Below are positions 1 through 4,786 of a stretch of DNA of 5,591 nucleotides, in pieces (the first letter of the stretch is position 1; every line of letters starts with the position of its first letter). Source of the DNA: Gemmatimonadota bacterium (GTDB lineage Bacteria; Gemmatimonadota; Gemmatimonadetes; Gemmatimonadales; Gemmatimonadaceae); contig PLMM01000136.1 in NCBI GenBank assembly GCA_003142495.1, positions 1 to 5,591 on the forward strand, written 5' to 3'. The notes under the pieces were generated by a model. It made no database searches and was not told where the DNA came from. It saw only the letters and a program-made list of their open reading frames with translations. Made by a program: the position numbers and the translations under genes.

Positions 1-4
1 TCAG

Positions 5-38
5 AAATAGGCGCGAAACATCGGTTTCGCGCCTATTT
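5..38. terminator. Strong hairpin, probable intrinsic terminator upstream of fliA
   Basis: A perfect 15-bp inverted repeat (arms 5-19 and 24-38) is separated by a 4-nt ATCG loop. The stem has a GC-rich core and A/T-rich ends, so the outer arm supplies an ATTT run when read rightward and also when read leftward. This makes a bidirectional intrinsic terminator plausible. It most likely ends a gene lying just left of the window and separates that transcript from fliA. The stem is seen directly; the terminator function is inferred. Confidence 0.75.
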
Positions 39-81
39 GCTGTGCCCGCCAGATGGGCTCCCAATTGCTTTTACAGTGCCC

Positions 82-104
82 GAGACCGGCAACCGAATGG
101 TCTC
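82..104 (+). other. Small inverted repeat in the fliA leader
   Basis: GAGACC (82-87) is matched by GGTCTC (99-104), a perfect 6-bp stem with an 11-nt loop that could gain one G-U pair. It lies 27 nt before the preferred fliA start. It could be a small operator or a leader RNA hairpin, but a 6-bp repeat can arise by chance. I found no convincing sigma-70 or sigma-28 promoter hexamer pair in 39-131. Confidence 0.25.
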
Positions 105-121
105 AATCGCACGCAACCAAT

Positions 122-125
122 GGAG
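122..125 (+). promoter_or_regulatory. Shine-Dalgarno GGAG that decides the fliA start
   Basis: GGAG lies 6 nt before the ATG at 132. The alternative in-frame ATG at 120 and the GTG at 42 have no purine-rich Shine-Dalgarno at a suitable distance. The residues they would add show no sigma-factor similarity. This supports initiation at 132. Confidence 0.65.
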
Positions 126-131
126 CTCCTC

Positions 132-887
132 ATGTCGGCAATGACCCTGTGGCAGGCCTTTTCTTCCGGTGACGTAGCGGCTCGCGAAGAGCTCCTCGCC
201 GAGCATATCAGCCTGGTGCACCATGTCTCGCGGCAGATTCACCGCCGGGTCTCCTCCGACGTCGAGCTCGACGAGCTCATCAGCGCGGGCACCATGGGGC
301 TCATTGAGGCGCTCGATCGCTTCGATCCGACCCGCGGCCTCGCCTTCAGCACCTTCGCGGTTCCACGCGTTCGTGGCGCGATCCTCGACGAGCTGCGTCG
401 AATCGATCACGTGCCCTCTTCGATGCGCCGCCGTACCCGCACGCTTTCGACGGCGCAAGAGACGCTACGGCACGAGCTCGGTCGCGAGCCGATGGCCGAA
501 GAAGTCGCCGCGGCGCTTGGCTTGGACCTCCCCGCACTCTGGAAGCTGGAAGCGGAAGCGGAAGGTACGATGCGCGTTGCCTTGGACGGTGCGAACAGCG
601 ACGACAGCGAAGACGTGCCGCATGTCCAGGCGATGGCCGCCGAGGATCACAGCTCGGTCGAGGACAGGATTACGCTCGATCAGGAGACGTCAATTCTCCG
701 CGAGACGATTCTTCGCCTCTCGCAGCAGGAGCGCACGGTGTTGACGCTCTATTACTTCGAAGAGCTGAAGCTGCACGAGATTGCGGCGGTGCTCGAGGTG
801 ACCGAGAGTCGCGTGTCGCAGATCCGTCAGAAGGCGATCGTCAAGCTCCGCGGCGAGCTTTCCTCGCTTCGCTCACTGGTTGCCTGA
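132..887 (+). CDS. fliA: RNA polymerase sigma factor for flagellar operons (sigma-28, FliA/SigD/WhiG family)
   Basis: This cytosolic sigma factor recruits RNA polymerase to class-3 flagellar promoters (flagellin, motor and chemotaxis genes). The 251 residues compare with about 239 for E. coli FliA and 254 for B. subtilis SigD. Region 2 spans about residues 20-92, with DELISAGTMGLIEALDRFD and the stretch FAVPRVRGAILDELR, close to FliA's YAVQRIRGAMLDELR. The VPSSMRRRTR motif then opens region 3 (about 94-103). Region 4 (about 190-240) has LTLYYFEELKLHEIAAVLEV followed by TESRVSQI, an almost canonical FliA promoter-recognition helix-turn-helix. The linker at about 145-185 is acidic and variable. 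The start is set by GGAG 6 nt before the ATG. The gene stands apart from any flagellar operon in view: a hairpin precedes it and the next gene is convergent. An anti-sigma partner FlgM is not seen here. Family assignment is firm; the flagellar role is inferred from the family. Confidence 0.95.
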   Translation: MSAMTLWQAFSSGDVAAREELLAEHISLVHHVSRQIHRRVSSDVELDELISAGTMGLIEALDRFDPTRGLAFSTFAVPRVRGAILDELRRIDHVPSSMRRRTRTLSTAQETLRHELGREPMAEEVAAALGLDLPALWKLEAEAEGTMRVALDGANSDDSEDVPHVQAMAAEDHSSVEDRITLDQETSILRETILRLSQQERTVLTLYYFEELKLHEIAAVLEVTESRVSQIRQKAIVKLRGELSSLRSLVA

Positions 888-890
888 TCG

Positions 891-1553
891 CTACGCTCCG
901 GCGCCCAACGCCGGAATGACGAGCGTGTAACAGAGACCGGCGTCGCTTTCCTCGGCGCCCATGGCTATCGCTCCCGCCGCACACTCGGGGAGCGCGCCCG
1001 CAGCCGTCGCGTCGCCCACGAGCAGACGCACCACCCCCACCCGCCCCTGCAACCCGAAGCGCACGCGCAGTGCGCGCGACGCGTGCGCGAGCGCCGCCGT
1101 GGTCGCGGCATCGAGCAGGATGAGCAGCTCCCGCTGCAGACGGATTGCGTCGCCGAGCACGGGGCGGGACTCGTCGCCTGGCTCGACGGTGATCGCGATC
1201 GCGCGCCGCTCGGGATGGTAGCTGTGGAGCGCCATCGCGCCCGCGACGGCATCGGTGAGACGCATCGCGTCGAGTCGCCCAGCACTTCTCGACGAGAGCG
1301 CGCGCATCTGCTCGAGCAGGTCCTCGAGCCGGCGCGTCTCGACGCCGAGCATCTCCGACATGGCAACAGGGTCGTCGCCGTCGACGCGTAGCAGCTCGGC
1401 GATCGTGCCGATGGTCGAGATGCGGTTGCTCAACGCGTGCGCGAGCCCGCGCACCAGCGTCTCGCTTACCTCGCTCCACGCATCCGCGAGAGAGCGGGTG
1501 TGTCTGCGCTCTCCAGTGGGAAACGTGTCGGCGACAGTGTACGCGTGGGTCAT
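891..1553 (-). CDS. Histidine-kinase-like protein with phosphoacceptor helix but degenerate ATPase domain (possible phosphotransferase or pseudokinase)
   Basis: The protein has 220 residues with no signal peptide or membrane segment, so it is probably cytosolic. Residues about 25-90 look like a DHp dimerisation helical pair, with the H-box RGLAHALSNRISTIG. His39 is the candidate phosphoacceptor and Asn43 sits at H+4 as usual. The acidic residue normally at H+1 is Ala40. Residues about 115-215 align by eye with an HATPase_c fold: VLGDAIRLQRELLILLDAA matches the usual GDxxRLxQxLxNLLxNA pattern, but the N-box Asn positions are Ile145 and Ala149. No DxGxG or GxGxG lid motif follows, while a closing YTLVIPAL strand is retained. 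This is the architecture of phosphotransferases such as ChpT and Spo0B, or of a pseudokinase; no partner is identified. The stop codon is 3 nt from the fliA stop, convergent. The ATG has no clear Shine-Dalgarno, so the exact start is less sure than the reading frame. Confidence 0.7.
   Translation of the reverse strand: MTHAYTVADTFPTGERRHTRSLADAWSEVSETLVRGLAHALSNRISTIGTIAELLRVDGDDPVAMSEMLGVETRRLEDLLEQMRALSSRSAGRLDAMRLTDAVAGAMALHSYHPERRAIAITVEPGDESRPVLGDAIRLQRELLILLDAATTAALAHASRALRVRFGLQGRVGVVRLLVGDATAAGALPECAAGAIAMGAEESDAGLCYTLVIPALGAGA
897..915. terminator. Weak hairpin at the convergent gene ends, possible terminator
   Basis: A 7-bp perfect stem (TCCGGCG at 897-903, CGCCGGA at 909-915) with a 5-nt loop lies 9 nt beyond the fliA stop. 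It falls inside the last codons of the convergent minus-strand gene. No T-run follows on the plus strand, so intrinsic termination would be weak. It is the only hairpin I see that could serve the fliA 3' end. Confidence 0.25.
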
Positions 1554-1598
1554 GCTGGTTCGACGCGTACGGCGCGCGCGCGCAACCCGCCGTCCGCG

Positions 1599-1607
1599 AT
1601 TCTAACA
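1599..1607 (-). promoter_or_regulatory. Extended -10 candidate for the kinase-like gene
   Basis: Read on the minus strand this is TGT-TAGAAT, an extended -10 (TGN) followed by a hexamer matching TATAAT at five of six positions, in otherwise very GC-rich DNA. A start of transcription near 1592 would give a leader of about 40 nt before the ATG at 1553. No good -35 is present, which extended -10 promoters can tolerate. Which sigma factors this organism uses is unknown. Confidence 0.35.
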
Positions 1608-1636
1608 TTTCCACCGTGCGCGCACGGCCATAGTTT
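1608..1636 (+). promoter_or_regulatory. Candidate promoter for the M28 peptidase gene
   Basis: TTTCCA (1608-1613, four of six matches to TTGACA) and TAGTTT (1631-1636, three of six matches to TATAAT) are separated by exactly 17 nt. Transcription starting near 1643 would leave about 34 nt before the ATG at 1677. The hexamers are weak individually. The spacer holds the 14-bp palindrome listed separately. Confidence 0.3.
1614..1627. promoter_or_regulatory. 14-bp perfect palindrome, candidate operator between divergent genes
   Basis: CCGTGCGCGCACGG is a perfect 14-bp palindrome in the 123-nt region between two divergent start codons. It fills most of the 17-nt spacer of the rightward promoter candidate and covers the -35 zone of the leftward one. 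One bound dimer could therefore affect both genes. No regulator is identified, and GC-rich palindromes occur by chance more often in such DNA. Confidence 0.35.
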
Positions 1637-1676
1637 GGAACGTCGCTGCACGAACATTCTTCCTTTCCAGACGAAC

Positions 1677-3038
1677 ATGCCCGCACTCCCCACGCGAATC
1701 GCTGCGCTCACCTGCGCGATCGCGCTCTTGGCCTCGCCACTTCGTGCACAGGCCCCCGCCGACAAGCTCATCGATGGCGCGCTCAAGGACAGCGCGGCCT
1801 GGAACCGGCTCGCAGAGCTCGTCGACACCTTCGGCAATCGCCCCGTCGGCTCGGAGAGTCTCGAGAGCGCGATCGACTGGATCCTCGCGCAGATGAAGAA
1901 GGACGGCCTCGACAACGTGCATGGCGAGCCGGTGATGGTGCCGCACTGGGTGCGCGGCCGCGAATCCGCCATGCTGCTCACGCCGCATCGTGGCCCGCTC
2001 CACATGCTCGGACTCGGCCGCAGCGTCGGCACCCCCGCGAGTGGGATCACAGCCGATGTTCTGGTGGTGAACGACTTCGCGGATCTGCACGCGCACGCGG
2101 CGCAGGCGAAGGGAAAGATCGTGCTCTTCGATCACCACTTCGATCCGAACAAGCCTCCCTTCGACGCATACGGCGAGGCCGTGATCTATCGCTTCGCCGG
2201 CGCAGATTCGGCGGCGGCGTACGGCGCGGTTGCGGCGCTCGTGCGCTCGGTGACGCCGCACTCGCTGAGCACCCCGCACACGGGCGCGATGGGCTACGGC
2301 GACACGACCGCAAACGCGCACCACGTGCCGGCGGCGGCGATCACGCTCGAGGATGCGGACATGCTGCATCGCATCCAGAATCGCGGCCAAACCATTCGCG
2401 TGACGCTCTCGATGGAGGCGCACATGCTCCCCGATGCGCACTCGCGCAACATCGTGGCCGAGGTGCGCGGAAGCGAGCATCCAGACGAGATCATCGTGCT
2501 CGGCGGCCACATCGACTCGTGGGATGTGGGTCAGGGCGCGATGGACGACGGCGGCGGATTCGTGTCGGCGTGGGAGGCGGTGCGGCTGATCAAGCAGCTC
2601 GGGCTCAAACCGAAGCGCACGATCCGCGTGGTGGGGTGGGTGAACGAGGAGATGGGGAGTCGCGGCGCGAATGCGTATCGCGATGCGCACCGGGCGGAGC
2701 TCGCGAAGACGAAGTTCGCGATGGAGTCGGACAACGGCGCGTTCACGCCGAAGGGCGTGCGCCTCACGGGTCCGGACTCGCTGCTCCCGGTGCTCAGGGA
2801 GCTGATCGCGCCGCTCGCGCGCATCGGCGTGACGGAGGCAGCGATGGGCGATCCGGAGGCGGACGTCACGCCACTCGTGGAGGCGGGCGTCCCCGCCCTC
2901 GCGCTCGATATCGATGCGTCACGCTACTTCTGGTACCACCACACGGATGCGGACATGATGAGCGCGCTCGATCCGAAGCAGGTGGGGATGTGCGTTGCGA
3001 CTATGGGCGTGGTGGTGTGGGGGGCGGCGAACCGGTAG
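1677..3038 (+). CDS. Exported M28-family zinc metallopeptidase, carboxypeptidase Q-like
   Basis: This 453-residue protein probably removes amino acids from peptides outside the cytoplasm. A signal peptide is clear: Arg7, a hydrophobic core (about 8-22) and an Ala24-Gln25-Ala26 cleavage site. A PA-like insert (about 90-245) precedes the catalytic core. The di-zinc site is complete by family pattern: His278 and Asp280 in GGHIDSW, bridging Asp290 in GAMDDGGG, catalytic Glu324 with metal ligand Glu325 in VNEEMGS, Asp352 in MESDNG, and His422 in the HTxxD motif (YHHTDAD). The stretch around HIDSWDVGQGAMDDGGG is nearly identical to human carboxypeptidase Q as I recall it. The ATG at 1677 is chosen because the signal peptide begins there; the reading frame stays open to 1437 but that part is antisense to the kinase-like gene. 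No strong Shine-Dalgarno is seen. The 3' end converges on the C1 peptidase gene. Substrate is unknown; CPQ-type dipeptidase activity is inferred. Confidence 0.92.
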   Translation: MPALPTRIAALTCAIALLASPLRAQAPADKLIDGALKDSAAWNRLAELVDTFGNRPVGSESLESAIDWILAQMKKDGLDNVHGEPVMVPHWVRGRESAMLLTPHRGPLHMLGLGRSVGTPASGITADVLVVNDFADLHAHAAQAKGKIVLFDHHFDPNKPPFDAYGEAVIYRFAGADSAAAYGAVAALVRSVTPHSLSTPHTGAMGYGDTTANAHHVPAAAITLEDADMLHRIQNRGQTIRVTLSMEAHMLPDAHSRNIVAEVRGSEHPDEIIVLGGHIDSWDVGQGAMDDGGGFVSAWEAVRLIKQLGLKPKRTIRVVGWVNEEMGSRGANAYRDAHRAELAKTKFAMESDNGAFTPKGVRLTGPDSLLPVLRELIAPLARIGVTEAAMGDPEADVTPLVEAGVPALALDIDASRYFWYHHTDADMMSALDPKQVGMCVATMGVVVWGAANR

Positions 3039-3059
3039 GGGGGTTGCGGGCACGCCCCT
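3037..3059. terminator. Short G/C hairpin between convergent peptidase genes
   Basis: AGGGG (3037-3041) can pair with CCCCT (3055-3059) across a 13-nt loop, overlapping the stop codons of both convergent genes. There is no T-run on either strand. The 20-nt gap holds nothing else, so this is the only terminator candidate and it is a weak one. Confidence 0.2.
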
Positions 3060-3832
3060 CAGCTCACCGCTCGCAACGTCCAGAAATCCGCCGAGAGATC
3101 CGTGTTCGTGAAGTACGCATACGGCATCGTCCCGTATCCCTTCTTTCCCCAGCTCGCGCCCCACGAGTTGCGCACGATGAAGCGCTTGGCCGGATTGTCG
3201 TAACCCACCACGCACATCGCGTGGCCGCCGAGCGTGCGCTCCATGCCATCGGGCATCGGGACGTTTCCTGAGCGCGTCACCGTATCCGACTCGAACGACT
3301 CGTACACCGTGAAGCCGAAGACGAACGGATACCCAGCCGCCACGCAGCCGCGCATCTCCGCCACATCCTGCGCCACGCGCATGTACGTCATCCCCAAATG
3401 CTTCTTCGCGTCGGCGTAGCACTCCGCGCTCGGCTTCGTCGCGAAGCGCGAGAGCACGTACGGCCACTCGGGCTCGGGACACACGCCCTGCTTCGCGAGC
3501 GTCTTCATCCCGTCGCGCAGCTGCGCGCCGGAATCCTCGTTCACCGTGCGCTCGATGACGCGCTCGTTGTAGTAGATGAAGAGTCGACTCGGCGCGAAGT
3601 CGGGCTCCTTCTGTTTGAGCAGCTCGAACTCGAAGGCGCCGCCGATCGCGTTCGCCGTGCACGAGCCGAGCTGTCCCTGGTCGTACACCGTGGGCATCTG
3701 CGGCCGGAGATCCACTCGTGGCGGGAGCGCCGCAGCCGTACGACGCGGCACGCGAAAGGAGAAGTCGCGCTGGTCCGGAAGATCCGGAACCCAGCCGTAT
3801 CGCTTGATCGTCATCTTGCGTGGAATGGCCAT
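3059..3832 (-). CDS. Papain-family (C1) cysteine peptidase without signal peptide
   Basis: The protein has 257 residues. The papain catalytic set is complete: oxyanion Gln52 and nucleophile Cys58 in YDQGQLGSCTANA, general base His204 in GGHAMCVVGYD, and Asn222 in the RNSWGASWGKKGYG block. The N-terminal RYGWVPDLPDQRDF element (11-24) followed by LPPRVDLRPQMP (36-47) is typical of a bacterial/viral C1 subgroup. That subgroup lacks the long inhibitory I29 propeptide. There is no signal peptide or membrane helix, so the protein is cytosolic or leaves by a non-Sec route. The start at 3832 is supported by GGGAGG 5 nt upstream. The gene lies 38 nt downstream of the HAD gene on the same strand and may share its transcript. 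Substrate is unknown. Cys118, Cys138, Cys163 and Cys207 are other cysteines that could form disulfides, but a reducing cytosol would not favour that. Confidence 0.93.
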   Translation of the reverse strand: MAIPRKMTIKRYGWVPDLPDQRDFSFRVPRRTAAALPPRVDLRPQMPTVYDQGQLGSCTANAIGGAFEFELLKQKEPDFAPSRLFIYYNERVIERTVNEDSGAQLRDGMKTLAKQGVCPEPEWPYVLSRFATKPSAECYADAKKHLGMTYMRVAQDVAEMRGCVAAGYPFVFGFTVYESFESDTVTRSGNVPMPDGMERTLGGHAMCVVGYDNPAKRFIVRNSWGASWGKKGYGTMPYAYFTNTDLSADFWTLRAVS

Positions 3833-3837
3833 CTGTG

Positions 3838-3843
3838 CCTCCC
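3838..3843 (-). promoter_or_regulatory. Strong Shine-Dalgarno for the C1 peptidase
   Basis: GGGAGG on the minus strand lies 5 nt before the ATG at 3832. It is the best ribosome-binding site in the window and fixes the start over the in-frame ATG six codons further in. Confidence 0.7.
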
Positions 3844-3847
3844 GTCG

Positions 3848-3867
3848 CGTGAACGCTTAACGTGAAC
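3848..3867 (-). repeat. Two 7-bp direct repeats upstream of the C1 peptidase ribosome-binding site
   Basis: Read on the minus strand, GTTCACG occurs twice (3867-3861 and 3854-3848) with starts 13 nt apart, ending 4 nt before the Shine-Dalgarno. The upstream copy overlaps a small inverted repeat, TGAAC-A-GTTCA (3863-3873), that includes the HAD stop codon. These could be a repressor or activator site or an RNA element in the 38-nt gap. Chance is also possible at this length. Confidence 0.3.
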
Positions 3868-3870
3868 AGT

Positions 3871-4626
3871 TCAACGCGAGCGCGCTAGTTCCGCGAGCGC
3901 CGCGCGCGCCACCGAACCGAGCAGCGCCGGATCGTCGACCACGCGCTTCGCCGGTAGCACGCGCGCCGCGTGAATCGCGTCGCGCGTCATGTCGTTGGTG
4001 ATCGCGACGCAGCACATCCCCGCCGCATTCGCCGCGCGCACGCCGGGGAGCGAGTCCTCGAGCACGAAGCAGTTGCGCGGCTCGACGCCGAGCTTCCCCG
4101 CGATCAGCAGAAAAATCTCCGGCGACGGCTTGGCCTCGCGCACGTCCTCGCGCGTGCAGAGCACGTCCACCTCGTTCGTGAGCCCGAGCCGCTCGAGTAC
4201 CTGCACCGCGTGCTTGCGATGCGACATCGTCGCGATCCCCACCGGGTATCCGCCGCGCCGCACCTCGCGCAGCAGCGACGTCGACCACGGATACTCCTGC
4301 TCGCGAATCAGCCGCTCGTCGGCAATCATGACCTCGTAGATCTCGAGCCTGAGCGCCATGTACGCGTCGAGCGGCGTCGCGACGCCCAGCTCCGCCATTC
4401 GCTTTGCCGCATGCGCCTCCAGAGCAAATCGAGACAACAGCGCCGCCGCGACCTGCTCCCGGGAATGGCCGACCATGTCGTCGTACGCGACGATGATCTC
4501 CTGCGCCCGCACCGTCTCCGGACTCAGCTCCACCGCCGCGCGCGCGTACGACCGCGCCTTGAGCGCCTCGGTCTGCACGAGCGTTCCATCGAGATCGAAA
4601 ATCGCGGCGATTCGGCGAGACACCAT
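3871..4626 (-). CDS. HAD-superfamily hydrolase, subfamily IA (phosphatase or phosphoglucomutase-like)
   Basis: This 251-residue cytosolic enzyme probably hydrolyses, or less likely isomerises, a small phosphorylated metabolite. Motif I is FDLDGTLVQTE, with nucleophile Asp11 and acid/base Asp13. An alpha-helical C1 cap follows (about 17-110). Motif II is IATMSHRKHAV with Thr133, motif III is Lys166 in AKPSPEIF, and motif IV is Glu190-Asp191 in FVLEDSLPGVRAA. The LEDSxxGVxAAxAAGM block is typical of the beta-phosphoglucomutase/CbbY/phosphoglycolate phosphatase group. The usual DSE/DTE after motif I is QTE here, so the substrate cannot be called. I place the start at the ATG at 4626 because motif I begins 10 codons later, as is normal. 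No Shine-Dalgarno precedes it, and GTG at 4623 is an alternative. The frame stays open to 4803, but those 59 extra residues look non-coding and overlap the M56 gene end. Confidence 0.9.
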   Translation of the reverse strand: MVSRRIAAIFDLDGTLVQTEALKARSYARAAVELSPETVRAQEIIVAYDDMVGHSREQVAAALLSRFALEAHAAKRMAELGVATPLDAYMALRLEIYEVMIADERLIREQEYPWSTSLLREVRRGGYPVGIATMSHRKHAVQVLERLGLTNEVDVLCTREDVREAKPSPEIFLLIAGKLGVEPRNCFVLEDSLPGVRAANAAGMCCVAITNDMTRDAIHAARVLPAKRVVDDPALLGSVARAALAELARSR

Positions 4627-4733
4627 GGAAGGAAAAGCTGGGGCACTGAGCCGCCCGCTCGAAAGGGCGTGGATCGCGCCGTCCGCTTTGCAACACGAGT
4701 CGCGACGCGAGTGGATTGCACGAGTGCGGTGGC

Positions 4734-4762
4734 ATTTTACTATGCATAAAAGGCGACCGTAA
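4734..4762 (-). promoter_or_regulatory. AT-rich promoter-like patch upstream of the HAD gene
   Basis: TAAAAT (minus strand, 4739-4734) matches the -10 consensus at five of six positions. It sits in a 17-nt near-symmetric AT-rich box (4735-4751, TTTTA and TAAAA arms) that stands out in this GC-rich DNA. A -35 at 17-nt spacing (4762-4757, TTACGG) is poor. Transcription from here would give the HAD-C1 peptidase pair a leader of about 100 nt. The rest of the 160-nt gap (4627-4786) has a 5-bp hairpin (4652-4656 with 4665-4669) and no gene I can support. Confidence 0.35.
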
Positions 4763-4786
4763 GCGATGAGGGCGAGCGACAACGTT

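Noticed and set aside
42..131. N-terminal extension of fliA to GTG 42 or ATG 120
   Set aside because: Neither has a Shine-Dalgarno. The added residues do not resemble sigma factors, and GTG 42 lies directly after the terminator hairpin.
1563..1584. Alternating purine-pyrimidine run (GC repeats) that could form Z-DNA
   Set aside because: It is short and interrupted once at 1571-1572, and such runs are common in DNA of this composition. No function can be argued from it.
841..1686. Minus-strand frame of 281 codons over the kinase-like gene
   Set aside because: It is Arg/Ala-rich without domains, whereas the chosen frame carries the H-box and an HATPase-like pattern and ends cleanly beside fliA.
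1602..2690. Long minus-strand open frame (362 codons) opposite the M28 peptidase
   Set aside because: Its product is dominated by Arg, His and Ala with no recognisable domain. It is antisense to a gene with a complete catalytic site and is the expected by-product of GC-rich codon bias.
2519..3271. Plus-strand open frame of 250 codons spanning the M28/C1 junction
   Set aside because: It is out of frame with the M28 gene, rich in Gly and Arg, lacks domains and runs antisense into the C1 peptidase.
3863..3873. TGAAC-A-GTTCA considered as a LexA (SOS) box
   Set aside because: The Gram-positive type LexA box needs four bases between GAAC and GTTC; here there is one, so it does not fit.
3857..4747. 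Second minus-strand frame of 296 codons over the HAD gene
   Set aside because: The HAD motifs I-IV are all in the other frame. This frame gives low-complexity Arg/Ala/Gly sequence.
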